Shown here: positions 17,695 to 26,903 of the stretch, piece by piece
How the letters are laid out: each line of letters opens with the position of its first letter
Position numbering within the stretch: position 1 is the first letter of the stretch
Assembly (NCBI GenBank): GCA_020890945.1
Contig: JAJHPK010000062.1
Span: 1-32,408, forward strand
DNA: 32,408 nucleotides
Direction: 5' to 3'
From: Nitrosomonas sp.
GTDB taxonomy: Bacteria > Pseudomonadota > Gammaproteobacteria > Burkholderiales > Nitrosomonadaceae
The notes under the pieces: generated by a model
What the model saw: the letters and a program-made list of their open reading frames with translations, nothing else
Database searches by the model: none
What the model was told of the DNA's origin: nothing
Position numbers and translations under genes: made by a program

Positions 17695-19104
17695 TTAGAC
17701 ATTCTCATGACCGAGCAAATCCGTTAGCTTTTTTAAACTTTCCGCAAAGTTTTCCTGTTCAGACATGCTTTGAAATAAAAACTTTTCAAAAGTAGGATAA
17801 AGCCGGATTGCTCGATCTAATTCAGGATCGGTGCCTGCAACATAGGCTCCCACGCTGATCAAGTCATGACTGCGTTGATAGCGTGAGTAAAGACTTTTGA
17901 ATAACCTCGACAAATTGATATGGGTTGAAGATACCAAATTCGGCATAACACGGCTAATCGAAGCTTCAATATCAATAGCAGGATAGCGCCCTGCCTCGGC
18001 CAATCGTCGAGTCAACACGATATGTCCATCCAGAATTGCTCGCGCGCTATCGGCGATAGGGTCATTCTGATCGTCGCCCTCGGCTAGAACCGTATAAAAG
18101 GCGGTTATTGAACCTCCCTTTTCATTGCCATTTCCAGCGCGTTCGACTAATTGTGGTAATTTAGCAAATACTGAAGGCGGATACCCTTTTGTGGCAGGAG
18201 GTTCCCCAATGGCGAGAGAAATTTCTCGTTGCGCCATCGCGTAACGTGTCAATGAATCCATAATGAGTAGCACATTTTTGCCGGTATCGCGAAAATATTC
18301 TGCAACTGCAGTGGCATAAGCCGCACCTTGTAATCGTAATAGGGGCGAAGTATCCGCAGGTGCAGCCACTACCAAAGATCGAGCCAAACCTTCTTTACCT
18401 AAGATATGTTCGATGAATTCCTTAACTTCACGACCGCGTTCACCAATTAAGCCAACCACCACGATATCCGCGGTGGTATAGCGCGCCATCATTCCTAGCA
18501 AAACACTCTTACCGACACCGCTACCCGCAAACAATCCCATACGCTGTCCCCGGCCGACAGTAAGCAATGCATTGATGGCACGAACTCCCACATCAAGCGG
18601 CTCGGTAACAGGAACTCGATCTAATGGATTATAGGGACGGCTGTAAAGAGGTACATTTTGTTCACAACTTATCGGCCCCAAATGATCGAGTGGTTCTCCA
18701 AGACTATTAACCACTCGTCCCAGTAATTCTGGTCCTACATTGATATGTTTAGCAAGATCAGTAGCACGTCGACGCGGATACTGAGGGTTACCTAATTTTG
18801 GCGGATTAACGACAGTTTCTGTAGGAATTACTTGGGTGCCAGGAGACAATCCATAGACATCGCTCGAGGGCATCAAATACAAACGCTCACCGGAAAAACC
18901 AACTACCTCAGCGGAAACTTTCTGGTCATTCGATAACAAAATCGTACAATTGCTACCCACTGGCATTTTTATCCCAACCGCTTCAATAACCAGCCCTGAA
19001 ACACGAGTGACGGTTCCACTGACCCCATAAGGATTAATCGGTTGTAAAAGCTGAGTATGATTATTTAAAAATCGATTCCAATTTTCAGAGTGGTTGGTAT
19101 CCAT
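17695..19104 (-). CDS. fliI: Flagellar export ATPase FliI
   Basis: F1-beta-like ATPase at the base of the flagellar type III export apparatus. The 469-residue protein has the Walker A motif AGSGVGKS (residues 193-200), GERGREV with the catalytic Glu at 222, and Walker B VLLIMDS (278-284). The FliI/YscN-type stretches [16 protein letters not shown] and [15 protein letters not shown] are also present. All key residues are kept. It lies three bases after the fliH stop and 27 before fliJ. Confidence 0.97.
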   Translation of the reverse strand: MDTNHSENWNRFLNNHTQLLQPINPYGVSGTVTRVSGLVIEAVGIKMPVGSNCTILLSNDQKVSAEVVGFSGERLYLMPSSDVYGLSPGTQVIPTETVVNPPKLGNPQYPRRRATDLAKHINVGPELLGRVVNSLGEPLDHLGPISCEQNVPLYSRPYNPLDRVPVTEPLDVGVRAINALLTVGRGQRMGLFAGSGVGKSVLLGMMARYTTADIVVVGLIGERGREVKEFIEHILGKEGLARSLVVAAPADTSPLLRLQGAAYATAVAEYFRDTGKNVLLIMDSLTRYAMAQREISLAIGEPPATKGYPPSVFAKLPQLVERAGNGNEKGGSITAFYTVLAEGDDQNDPIADSARAILDGHIVLTRRLAEAGRYPAIDIEASISRVMPNLVSSTHINLSRLFKSLYSRYQRSHDLISVGAYVAGTDPELDRAIRLYPTFEKFLFQSMSEQENFAESLKKLTDLLGHENV

Positions 19105-19107
19105 GTA

Positions 19108-19839
19108 TTATTTCATCCAATCATTTTGTTGCCCAATAGCCGATAAAATTTTTTGCCAGCGCGTTTCCACAGTCGCGTCTATTTCACTACTATCTGTCAC
19201 AATCCTGCATCCTCCGCGGATCAATTGACTATCTTCCCGAATGAACCATTTCTCTTCAGGTGATTCATTTTCTAGATGAGTGCGCATAATCTTCGCGTCT
19301 TCTGGATGTAAATAAAGCTTCAGCTGCTGAGTCGAATAAGGCAATTGCTGCATTGCTTCACGCACAATTGGCACTATTAATTCTGGCTTAATATCAAATG
19401 CATAATTGATCATTTTTTTACTGACAGTGAGGGCCAAGTTTAATAAATCATCAGCGACAGTCTGACTCATTTCATGCACGCTCAAGCTCAAATTGGACAA
19501 TAATGCTTGCATACGTGCGATTTCTTCTTTCACTTCAATTTCACCCTTACTCCGACCTTCTGCATACCCTTCTGTATGCCCTTCTTCATAGCCTCTCGAT
19601 TTGCCTTCTTCATAACCCGCGCTATATCCTTGATCTTTGGCTTGCGAAAAAACTGCGGCCAACTCTTCTTCAGACGGTTGACGGACAATCACGGAATCGT
19701 CGATGGATTCGCTGCTTTCTGATGTTTGTTGTGGGGCTTCGGGTGAAAGTTTAGATGGCAAATCGACGATATCAAAAGAGCTCATTTCCCAGCGCTGATA
19801 ATCAGCGATTTGTTCTTTAGGTACAAAACTGCTGGTCAT
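19108..19839 (-). CDS. fliH: Flagellar export stator protein FliH
   Basis: Negative regulator and peripheral stalk of the FliI ATPase, tethering it to FliN and FlhA. The 243-residue protein carries an unbroken run of glycines every fourth residue at 71, 75, 79, 83, 87, 91, 95 and 99 (seven overlapping GxxxG), a known hallmark of FliH. The C-terminal V-ATPase-E-like domain follows (PIVREAMQQLP, LYLHPEDAKIM). The start is the ATG at 19839. A GTG at 19857 in the same frame has no ribosome site. It begins 74 bases after the fliG stop, the largest gap in fliF-fliJ. Confidence 0.95.
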   Translation of the reverse strand: MTSSFVPKEQIADYQRWEMSSFDIVDLPSKLSPEAPQQTSESSESIDDSVIVRQPSEEELAAVFSQAKDQGYSAGYEEGKSRGYEEGHTEGYAEGRSKGEIEVKEEIARMQALLSNLSLSVHEMSQTVADDLLNLALTVSKKMINYAFDIKPELIVPIVREAMQQLPYSTQQLKLYLHPEDAKIMRTHLENESPEEKWFIREDSQLIRGGCRIVTDSSEIDATVETRWQKILSAIGQQNDWMK

Positions 19840-19913
19840 GGTCGTTTTAATTCCCACTATAAATATCTATATCATCTTGATGAAATGCCACCAAGAGATG
19901 TAGATTACTTATA

Positions 19914-20909
19914 TTAAATAAAGCTGTCATCACCCTTGCCACCAAGCACGATTTGACCATCGTCAGCCAGTTGGCGCACCACTTTAAGAATCTCTTTCTG
20001 CTCGGCCTCAACTTCAGAAACACGAACAGGTCCTTTACTCTCAAGATCTTCTCTAAGCGCTTCAGCCGCACGTTGCGACATATTTTTGAAAATTTTCTTA
20101 CGCAAGTCTTCTTGCGCGCCTTTTAGAGCAATAATCAATGACTCGGATTGAACTTCTCTCAACAATAGCTGAATACCATGATCATCGATATCAATGAGGT
20201 TATCGAACACAAACATTTCATCCATAATTTTTTGCGCCAATTCTTCATCAAATTGCTTGATGTTATCAATCACGCTGGTTTCTTGCGCTGATGGAACGAA
20301 GTTCAAGATTTCAGCAGCAGTACGAACACCACCAAGTGCTGCTTTGCGGATATTGGCACTACCAGCCAGTAATTTTGTAAGCACATCATTGAGTTCACGC
20401 AATGCATCCGGTTGTACGCTGTCCAGAGTAGCAATACGTAGCAACGTATCGTTACGCAGCCTTTCAGTGAACAAGCTCAAAATCTCACTGGCTTGATCGC
20501 GTTCCAGGTGTACCAAAATGGTTGCAATAATTTGCGGATGTTCGTTTTTGATCAATTCGGCCACTGAAGGTGCGTCCATCCACTTCAAACCTTCAATACC
20601 ACTGGTATCACCACCTTGTAAAATACGATCGATCAGATTGGCGGCTTTTTCGTCGCCTAGTGCACTGGTCAAAACTTTACGAATGTAACCTGCTGAATCT
20701 TGACCTAGTGTTGTTCTACCCTCTGCTTGATCACAAAATTCCTGAAGGATCGCTTCGATTTCAGAACGTGTAATATTCTGTAGACTCGACATCGTTTCTC
20801 CAAGTCTTTGCACTTCTTTAGGACCGAGCAACTTAATCACCGAAGCCGCTTCTTCTTCGCCTAGCGTCATCAGTAAAATGGCGCTTTTTTTAATGCCTTC
20901 ATCATCCAT
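19914..20909 (-). CDS. fliG: Flagellar motor switch protein FliG
   Basis: C-ring protein that contacts the stator and the MS ring. The 331-residue length and the motifs EHPQIIATILVHL (middle domain) and MFVFDNLIDIDD (start of the C-terminal domain) are typical. The charged torque helix LREVQSESLIIALKGA also fits the family. The N-terminal domain (SAILLMTLGEEEAASV) binds FliF. It overlaps the fliF stop by eight bases, so translation is probably coupled and the two proteins made in step. Confidence 0.97.
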   Translation of the reverse strand: MDDEGIKKSAILLMTLGEEEAASVIKLLGPKEVQRLGETMSSLQNITRSEIEAILQEFCDQAEGRTTLGQDSAGYIRKVLTSALGDEKAANLIDRILQGGDTSGIEGLKWMDAPSVAELIKNEHPQIIATILVHLERDQASEILSLFTERLRNDTLLRIATLDSVQPDALRELNDVLTKLLAGSANIRKAALGGVRTAAEILNFVPSAQETSVIDNIKQFDEELAQKIMDEMFVFDNLIDIDDHGIQLLLREVQSESLIIALKGAQEDLRKKIFKNMSQRAAEALREDLESKGPVRVSEVEAEQKEILKVVRQLADDGQIVLGGKGDDSFI

Positions 20910-22644
20910 TATTTTTTATAATCCAATCTCTAAGAACATTCGCAACAATAACGGGCTGTTCGATAGCAAGTTGTTTTGCACGCTTCAAATTGTCTTCATA
21001 GATCGATTTTTGAATCGCCAGCATGGCAGCATTTTCGGCATTTTGTGGCAACGGTTGTCCATCCGGACCCACGGCACCTTCGACCAACTCACCGGCTGAT
21101 TGTTGTTCAGTCAACTCAGGAACCGGCGGTGGAGGTTCCAGGCTCTTCAAGAACGGCCGCAATATCTTCAAGAAGAAGAACAATACCAGTGCAACTATTA
21201 GCAATTGCTTGCCAAAATCTTTTGCCAGTACAATATTTTCTGGATCCTTCCAGAAAACAGTCGCTGCAGACACGTCTTGTTCCATAAATAAACTATTGGT
21301 AACCGTTAGTGAATCACCACGCTTTTCACTGTATCCCATCGCTTCTCTAACAAGGTTATTAATTTCCTTAAGTTCATCCTCTGTAAGCGCCGCATATGTC
21401 ACTTCACCATTTTCATCAACCTTTTTGCGGTGATTTACTACCACCGCTGCTGTCAAGCGCTTGATATTGCCGATCGACTGTTTAGTGTGTTGTACAGTTT
21501 TGTCAACCTCGTAATTCGTGGTTGATTCTTTTTTCTTATCCGTCGGAATAGGCGGTTCTTTCTTATTTTTTTCATCCTCTTCGGGATTAGCGCCCGGCTT
21601 TTTCTTTTTATCTATTTCTATTGGTGCGGCTGCATTTTCTGGCGGACGATTAGAAAGAGCGCCTGGAATTCCACCGTCAAATTTAGAACCTACTGATACC
21701 GCTTCAAGCGTTTGCTGACTGCGAATTGATGCACCTTCAGTCTCAGTATTGTTAGGGCGATAAGTTTCCTCCGCACGTTCAACATGAGAAAAATCTAAAT
21801 CAGCAGTCACTTGCGCACGTATATTATTAGCACCAGCAATCGGCGCTAAAATTGTCTCTATGCGACGAATATAGCCTTCCTCAAGCTCTTTAATATATTC
21901 CAGCTGTTTGGCATCAAAACGCCCATCTTGTTTATGATCGTTGGGAGTGCTCAATAAATTACCGTTTTGATCAACAATCGTTACATTTTTTACCGGTAGA
22001 TTAGGAACGCTACTTGACATTAAATGCACAATCGCACTGACTTGATCTACACTCAGCACTCTGCCAGGATGAAGATTAACCAGTACCGATACGCTAGGTT
22101 GTTGTTTTTCTCTCGCAAAAACAGAAGGTTTCGGCATCGCCAAATGAACGCGGGCGCTTTGTACTGCTGATAAGGATTGTACTGAACGAGCAAGCTCCCC
22201 TTCTAAGGCTCTTTGATAATTGATTTGCTCCAGAAATTGACTAGAACCAAATTTCTGGTTCTCCATGATTTCGAAACCAGGCAAACTACCTTTAGGTAAA
22301 CCTTGCCCCGCCAGCTTTAGACGTGCTTCATGCACAGCTTTTTCAGGAATGAGAATTGCGCTGCCATTCTCAGAAAATTTGTATTGAATATTCATTTGCT
22401 GCAAAGCAGCAATGATATTAGAACCATCTTGATCGGAAACATTATTATAGAGCACGCGATATTCAGGAGATTGACTCCACATCAAACCACCAATGATGAG
22501 CGCAATAACGGCGGCAGCAGATAATATCAAGCCAATTTTTTTTTGGTTTGATAATTGCCGAAGCTGCTCTATTTTGTATGCAGTCGGGCTTTTAGGCTCT
22601 ACCGGCGCTGTTGGTGTATTCGTTTCGTTCGGAACTGTTGCCAC
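20902..22644 (-). CDS. fliF: Flagellar MS-ring protein FliF
   Basis: Inner-membrane protein that forms the MS ring, the base for rod, C ring and export gate. The 580-residue protein has membrane segments near residues 37-55 (IGLILSAAAVIALIIGG) and 481-499 (LLIVALVLFFFLKIL). Between them is the ring-building region with QINYQRALEGELARSVQSL and ARVHLAMPKPSVF. A Lys/Glu-rich disordered loop (about 345-375) and a cytoplasmic FliG-binding tail ending in LRDWIIKN complete it. The start codon is GTG, with AGGAG nine bases upstream. It is the first gene of the reverse flagellar block. Confidence 0.97.
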   Translation of the reverse strand: MATVPNETNTPTAPVEPKSPTAYKIEQLRQLSNQKKIGLILSAAAVIALIIGGLMWSQSPEYRVLYNNVSDQDGSNIIAALQQMNIQYKFSENGSAILIPEKAVHEARLKLAGQGLPKGSLPGFEIMENQKFGSSQFLEQINYQRALEGELARSVQSLSAVQSARVHLAMPKPSVFAREKQQPSVSVLVNLHPGRVLSVDQVSAIVHLMSSSVPNLPVKNVTIVDQNGNLLSTPNDHKQDGRFDAKQLEYIKELEEGYIRRIETILAPIAGANNIRAQVTADLDFSHVERAEETYRPNNTETEGASIRSQQTLEAVSVGSKFDGGIPGALSNRPPENAAAPIEIDKKKKPGANPEEDEKNKKEPPIPTDKKKESTTNYEVDKTVQHTKQSIGNIKRLTAAVVVNHRKKVDENGEVTYAALTEDELKEINNLVREAMGYSEKRGDSLTVTNSLFMEQDVSAATVFWKDPENIVLAKDFGKQLLIVALVLFFFLKILRPFLKSLEPPPPVPELTEQQSAGELVEGAVGPDGQPLPQNAENAAMLAIQKSIYEDNLKRAKQLAIEQPVIVANVLRDWIIKNNG

Positions 22645-22857
22645 GAACTGTTCTCCTGTTGCTCTTTTTTAAATCGTCAAATTGCTCTTAAAAAATAATA
22701 CCGCACGTAAAAATTCCACTTTTAATGCAGATTCTTACGACTGATGATTATGGGTATTCTTAGGAATTACGAAGTCTTGAATAAAATAGATTTGCACGGC
22801 TTATTCCATTCATTGCAAAGTGACAAGAGCGGGTAAGCTTGTGATCAACCTGAACAA
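22645..22857. promoter_or_regulatory. Divergent fliF / fleS control region
   Basis: This 213-bp gap separates divergent fliF and fleS and must hold promoters for both. On the fliF strand, TGGAATAAGCCGTGCA (22808 down to 22793) has the sigma-54 spacing GG-N10-GC with T before GG and TGCA at the -12 element. It would give a leader of about 138 bases. The -24 half matches only TGG.A, and a GG-N10-GC pair is expected about once by chance in this length, so the support is modest. No candidate was seen on the fleS strand. Confidence 0.3.
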
Positions 22858-24066
22858 TTGTCGATAAATTTTGTGCAAATCAATCCATCTATTCAAAACA
22901 GAAATTCAGTTGCATCGGATCAACAGCAACTGCAGATTGCTTTTGCCGCATTTAATGAAGCATCACAACAGCTTTCCGGGGTATATCAAGAATTATTGCA
23001 TCAAGTTGAGCAATTAACCCATGAGCTTGCGTTAGCAAATGGTGAGTTACGTAAGCAGTTTATCGAAAAAGAAAATTTATCCAAACAGTTAAGTTTTCTG
23101 TTGAATGCGCTGCCAGGTGGTGTAATCGCGTTAAATGCCGAAGGGACCGTAGAACAGGTCAATCCAGCCGCTCAACAAATTCTTGGCGATCCTTTATTAG
23201 ATTTGCAGTGGCAAGATATCGTTTTACAACGACTAAAACCAACAAAAGTAATTAATGAATGGTATTTACAATCCGACGAAACAAAACAACGTTTACGTAT
23301 CCGGATTCAAAGCAGTTCGACAGATTCTGAAAGCAAGCAAATTTTGTTGATAAACGACATAACTGAATCTTATGCCATCCAGGAAAAAATTAGACGAAAT
23401 CAGCGCTTGACAGCTATGGGAGAAATGGCCGCCAACCTTGCTCATCAGTTGCGCACACCACTAGCAACGGCCCTGTTATATGCCACACATTTGGGCAACG
23501 ATGCCCTGACCCCTGATGACCGCAAGAAATTTGCTAGTAAAACAGTCGAACGCTTGCATCGTCTGGAGCAATTAACCAAAGATATGCTCCGTTTTGTTAA
23601 AGGTGAAACGATAAAACTTGAAAAATTCCCTATCAATCATTTGCTATCAGAATTGCAACAGGTTATTGAACCACAACTGTCGCAACGCCATCTAAAATTA
23701 ATTGTGCATGATCATAGTGAAGGTGAATGTCTGACCTCGGATTATCAAGCACTGTTTGGCGCGATGATCAGCTTGCTAGAAAATGCGATGCAAGTATCAA
23801 CCGCGGGTGATTCGATCATTCTGTCCGGCAATCTCGAGAAAGAAGCGCTAATTTTAAGTGTAAGAGATCATGGACCGGGTATTGATAGCGCATTACAAGA
23901 TCGATTGTTTGAGCCTTTTTACACGACTCGTCAAGAAGGAACAGGTTTGGGATTGGCGATCGTGCGTGGTGTCATTCAATCGATGAACGGTACGGTTCAC
24001 ATCAATTCTTTGCCAAACGAGGGCAGTAAATTTGTTGTAACGATACCCAGAATTCAAAAGGATTGA
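22858..24066 (+). CDS. fleS: Flagellar sensor histidine kinase FleS
   Basis: Cytosolic PAS-type histidine kinase expected to phosphorylate FleR. The 402-residue protein has an N-terminal helical region, a PAS domain at about 75-175 (LLNALPGGVIALNAEGTVEQVNPAA), and the H box AHQLRTPL with the phospho-acceptor His 196. The ATP-binding domain has DHGPGID and GTGLGLAI. No membrane segment is present, as in Pseudomonas FleS. The start is uncertain: TTG at 22858 gives the longest frame, GTG at 22873 is an alternative, and neither has a Shine-Dalgarno. It is divergent from fliF and ends five bases before fleR. Confidence 0.92.
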   Translation: MSINFVQINPSIQNRNSVASDQQQLQIAFAAFNEASQQLSGVYQELLHQVEQLTHELALANGELRKQFIEKENLSKQLSFLLNALPGGVIALNAEGTVEQVNPAAQQILGDPLLDLQWQDIVLQRLKPTKVINEWYLQSDETKQRLRIRIQSSSTDSESKQILLINDITESYAIQEKIRRNQRLTAMGEMAANLAHQLRTPLATALLYATHLGNDALTPDDRKKFASKTVERLHRLEQLTKDMLRFVKGETIKLEKFPINHLLSELQQVIEPQLSQRHLKLIVHDHSEGECLTSDYQALFGAMISLLENAMQVSTAGDSIILSGNLEKEALILSVRDHGPGIDSALQDRLFEPFYTTRQEGTGLGLAIVRGVIQSMNGTVHINSLPNEGSKFVVTIPRIQKD

Positions 24067-24070
24067 ATAC

Positions 24071-25396
24071 ATGAAAATATTACCCATTCTGGTAGTGGAA
24101 GATGATCAGGACTTACTGGAAGCGGTTTGTACCACGATACAATTATCGGGCTATGAGGCTATTCCAGCGGCAAACGGTCAAGATGCCCTGAGTGTCATTC
24201 AAATGCAGCCAATTGGAATGGTGGTCAGTGATGTACAAATGAAGCCAATGGATGGCTTGACGCTGTTAAAAAAAATCAAATCATTACACCCTGATTTGCC
24301 TGTATTACTGATGACAGCCTATCGGGAAATTGATAAAGCAATCACGGCAATGCGCTCTGGCGCATGTGATTATCTGCTCAAACCTTTTGAGCCAGATAAC
24401 CTGCTAGTTTATATTAAACGTTACGCGTTGCCAGAATACGATCAAGACAACGCAGTCATTGCCAACGATCCCAAAACTCGCGCATTGTTATCACTCGCCA
24501 AACGAGTTGCGAAATCTCCAGCTACGGTCATGTTGACTGGTGAAAGCGGTTGCGGCAAGGAAGTTGTCGCCAGCTATATCCATCGACATTCTTTACGTGC
24601 ATCACAACCTTTCATTGCAATTAATTGCGCGGCTATTCCGGAAAACCTACTCGAAGCTACTTTGTTTGGTTACGAAAAAGGTTCGTTTACTGGAGCAACA
24701 CAGGCGCAGCCTGGAAAATTTGAACAAGCTGAAGGCGGAACTTTGTTGCTGGATGAAATTTCCGAAATGCCATTGGAGTTACAAGCAAAATTACTTCGTG
24801 TACTACAAGAAAGAGAAGTTGAAAGGATTGGAGGACACAAAACCATCAAACTTGATATCCGCATATTAGCAACATCGAACCGGAACATGATGGCGATGGT
24901 AAAAAATGGACAATTCCGGGAAGATTTATATTATCGGCTGAACGTATTCCCAATTGAAATTCCAGCATTACGCGAACGACCCCTCGATATTGAGCCGCTA
25001 GCACTCAGAATGATCGAAAAAAACGCTTTGCAAAATGACCAAGCACCTACTAAAGTGACCCCCAAAGCCATAGAGAAATTAACGCAATATTCTTGGCCAG
25101 GAAATATTCGTGAACTGGAAAATGTCATGCAACGCGCGATGATTTTAGCAAGCGATGTGATCGACGAAGAGCATATACATTTGCCCGAGAATAAGATTCA
25201 TACGGTTCAAAAAGATGCATGTCCGGAAGCACCGACCCAAGACATGAAATCGCTCGAACGTAAACATATCCTCGAAACGCTAGCTTCTGTTAATGGTTCA
25301 CGAAAATTAGCCGTTAAAAAGTTAGGAATTTCTGAGCGAACACTCCGTTATAAACTGCAACAATATCGCTTGATAAATCAAGATAATAATATTTGA
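24071..25396 (+). CDS. fleR: Sigma-54-dependent response regulator FleR
   Basis: NtrC-type activator of sigma-54 flagellar promoters, 441 residues. The receiver domain (1-120) keeps the acidic pair D11/D12 and the phospho-acceptor D54 (VVSDVQM), with K at LLKPF. The AAA+ domain has the Walker A motif GESGCGKE (157-164), where Cys replaces the usual Thr, and Walker B GGTLLLDEI. The sigma-54 contact loop reads GSFTGA (204-209) instead of GAFTGA. The C-terminal Fis-type helix-turn-helix ends with LAVKKLGISERTLRYKL. It follows fleS closely and precedes fliE, so it probably controls the adjacent flagellar genes. Confidence 0.95.
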   Translation: MKILPILVVEDDQDLLEAVCTTIQLSGYEAIPAANGQDALSVIQMQPIGMVVSDVQMKPMDGLTLLKKIKSLHPDLPVLLMTAYREIDKAITAMRSGACDYLLKPFEPDNLLVYIKRYALPEYDQDNAVIANDPKTRALLSLAKRVAKSPATVMLTGESGCGKEVVASYIHRHSLRASQPFIAINCAAIPENLLEATLFGYEKGSFTGATQAQPGKFEQAEGGTLLLDEISEMPLELQAKLLRVLQEREVERIGGHKTIKLDIRILATSNRNMMAMVKNGQFREDLYYRLNVFPIEIPALRERPLDIEPLALRMIEKNALQNDQAPTKVTPKAIEKLTQYSWPGNIRELENVMQRAMILASDVIDEEHIHLPENKIHTVQKDACPEAPTQDMKSLERKHILETLASVNGSRKLAVKKLGISERTLRYKLQQYRLINQDNNI

Positions 25397-25423
25397 TGAT
25401 TTTTGGAATCACAGAGGAAAACC

Positions 25424-25747
25424 ATGGACAAATCGGCTATTGATAGCATCCTTCAGCAGTTACAAGCCACTTCTGCTTTAGCTTCTGGCGTCAAAAAAAA
25501 CGCCAATACGGATGGCGTTGTTAAAGTTGATTTTGCTGAAAAGTTAGAATCTGCAATCAATCAAGTTAATACAGCTCACAAAAAAGCAGATAAGCTGAGC
25601 GAACAATTCAGTAGCGATCAACCGAATGTCGATTTACATGAAGTGATGATTTCTTTACAAAAAGCCAATGTCTCATTTCAATCTATGGTGCAGGTTCGTA
25701 ATAAACTGGTCACTGCCTATCAAGAAATTATGAATATGCAAGTTTAA
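25424..25747 (+). CDS. fliE: Flagellar hook-basal body adaptor FliE
   Basis: Periplasmic protein that joins the MS ring to the rod and is the first export substrate. The 107-residue protein ends with the family motif [18 protein letters not shown] followed by [17 protein letters not shown]. The ATG at 25424 has a strong AGAGGAAA site; an in-frame TTG at 25403 was rejected. It is 27 bases after fleR on the forward strand. Usually fliE lies directly upstream of fliF on the same strand, but here fliF is 2.8 kb away and divergent. Confidence 0.95.
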   Translation: MDKSAIDSILQQLQATSALASGVKKNANTDGVVKVDFAEKLESAINQVNTAHKKADKLSEQFSSDQPNVDLHEVMISLQKANVSFQSMVQVRNKLVTAYQEIMNMQV

Positions 25748-25779
25748 ACGTGGAATTAAACGACCTGACATTCTTTTCG

Positions 25780-25817
25780 TAAAATAAACAGAGGACTCCG
25801 AAAACAGATTTATTTTA
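25780..25817. terminator. Possible AT-rich bidirectional terminator
   Basis: TAAAATAAA at 25780-25788 is complementary to TTTATTTTA at 25809-25817 across a 20-base loop. It lies between the convergent ends of fliE and the HlyD-like gene. The T-rich arms could serve as tails in both directions, but the stem has no G/C pairs, so it would be weak. Confidence 0.25.
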
Positions 25818-25841
25818 TCGAAATGCAGCAATCAAAAATGC

Positions 25842-26903
25842 TCAATACTTTCCCATAATACCTCTAAAATAGATATCAACCGGCATTCCATTCATTAAAC
25901 GATTGTCCACCTTATCAATAAATTCCATCTGAGCCAAAATTGCAGAACGGGATACTTCTAATGGCGAAGTTTCCAGCGAAGATTTTTGTATGACTCCTGG
26001 AACCGAAGTAATTTTTGCTCTTGCTTTTTCCCCATTCGGAAACTTAATCAAAGCCACCTGACCCACAACCGCATAATTCTGGTATTTGGGTGGAATAAAT
26101 GCATCAATAAAAACTGTATTAGGAAAAATGATTTCCAGCAACGACTGACCTTTACTTAAGTATTCGCCAGGTTGTGCAAATATTTCAGTCACCATTCCTG
26201 CCGCAGGAGCAGCAAATTTTAATTGCTCGACTTGACTACGCACTTTCTCGAATTCAATCATCCGTTGATCCATGTGATTACTCACTTGAATCATTTCCGG
26301 TGTTAGACCTTGCGCATTACTATTGGATTTTTTGAGTAGCGCTGCATTTTCCAAAGCTGCATTATATTGACTGCGAATCGTTGCAATTTCTGCTTGTGTA
26401 GCAGCACCTTGGCGGAATAATGTCTCGTATTGACGCATCCTTTTATATAAAAAATCTTGCTGTTCTTGGGAAAATTTTAGTAATTGTAGCGAAGCTGATT
26501 TGGACTGCTCTGCTTGGTGGCGCAGTTTTTCGCGCTCTTTCTCTAGTACGTTAATTTCTAACTGCATGCGATCGTGTTGTTCTTGTAATGAAGTATTCAT
26601 TAATTGCGCTAACTGTTCACCTTGAGCAACATTCTGCAATGGCCGCACGTGTATTTGCTGAACATAACCATCGACAGGCGCTCGCATGACAAAGTTTGAA
26701 ACTCGTATGCGCCCATTAGCTTCGACAGTTATTTCATCCCAAGCAATTAATCCTAGGAGGTATAACAAAGGCATGCTGGCGATTAATACGATTAAATACC
26801 ATCGCCATGACTTACCTGAACGCTTCGCCTCACTGTACTGAACTCGCAGTCCACGGTCCTGCTCAGGATTTTTGGTCTCGGGTTGATTAAATCGGATTTT
26901 CAT
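25842..26903 (-). CDS. HlyD-family periplasmic adaptor protein
   Basis: Membrane-fusion protein expected to bridge an inner-membrane synthase or transporter and an outer-membrane channel. The start MKIRFNQPETKNP at 26903 overlaps the upstream gene by 17 bases; the frame open to 26993 was rejected. The 353-residue protein has one membrane segment near 35-54 (WYLIVLIASMPLLYLLGLIA). The first half of the lipoyl/barrel-sandwich domain is MRAPVDGYVQQIHVRPLQNV (about 73-92). A coiled-coil hairpin follows (about 105-230), then the second half FAAPAAGMVTEIF (about 230-242), then a beta-barrel domain. There is no PilZ domain such as alginate Alg44 has. It is the last gene of the four-gene glycan operon. 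Confidence 0.9.
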   Translation of the reverse strand: MKIRFNQPETKNPEQDRGLRVQYSEAKRSGKSWRWYLIVLIASMPLLYLLGLIAWDEITVEANGRIRVSNFVMRAPVDGYVQQIHVRPLQNVAQGEQLAQLMNTSLQEQHDRMQLEINVLEKEREKLRHQAEQSKSASLQLLKFSQEQQDFLYKRMRQYETLFRQGAATQAEIATIRSQYNAALENAALLKKSNSNAQGLTPEMIQVSNHMDQRMIEFEKVRSQVEQLKFAAPAAGMVTEIFAQPGEYLSKGQSLLEIIFPNTVFIDAFIPPKYQNYAVVGQVALIKFPNGEKARAKITSVPGVIQKSSLETSPLEVSRSAILAQMEFIDKVDNRLMNGMPVDIYFRGIMGKY

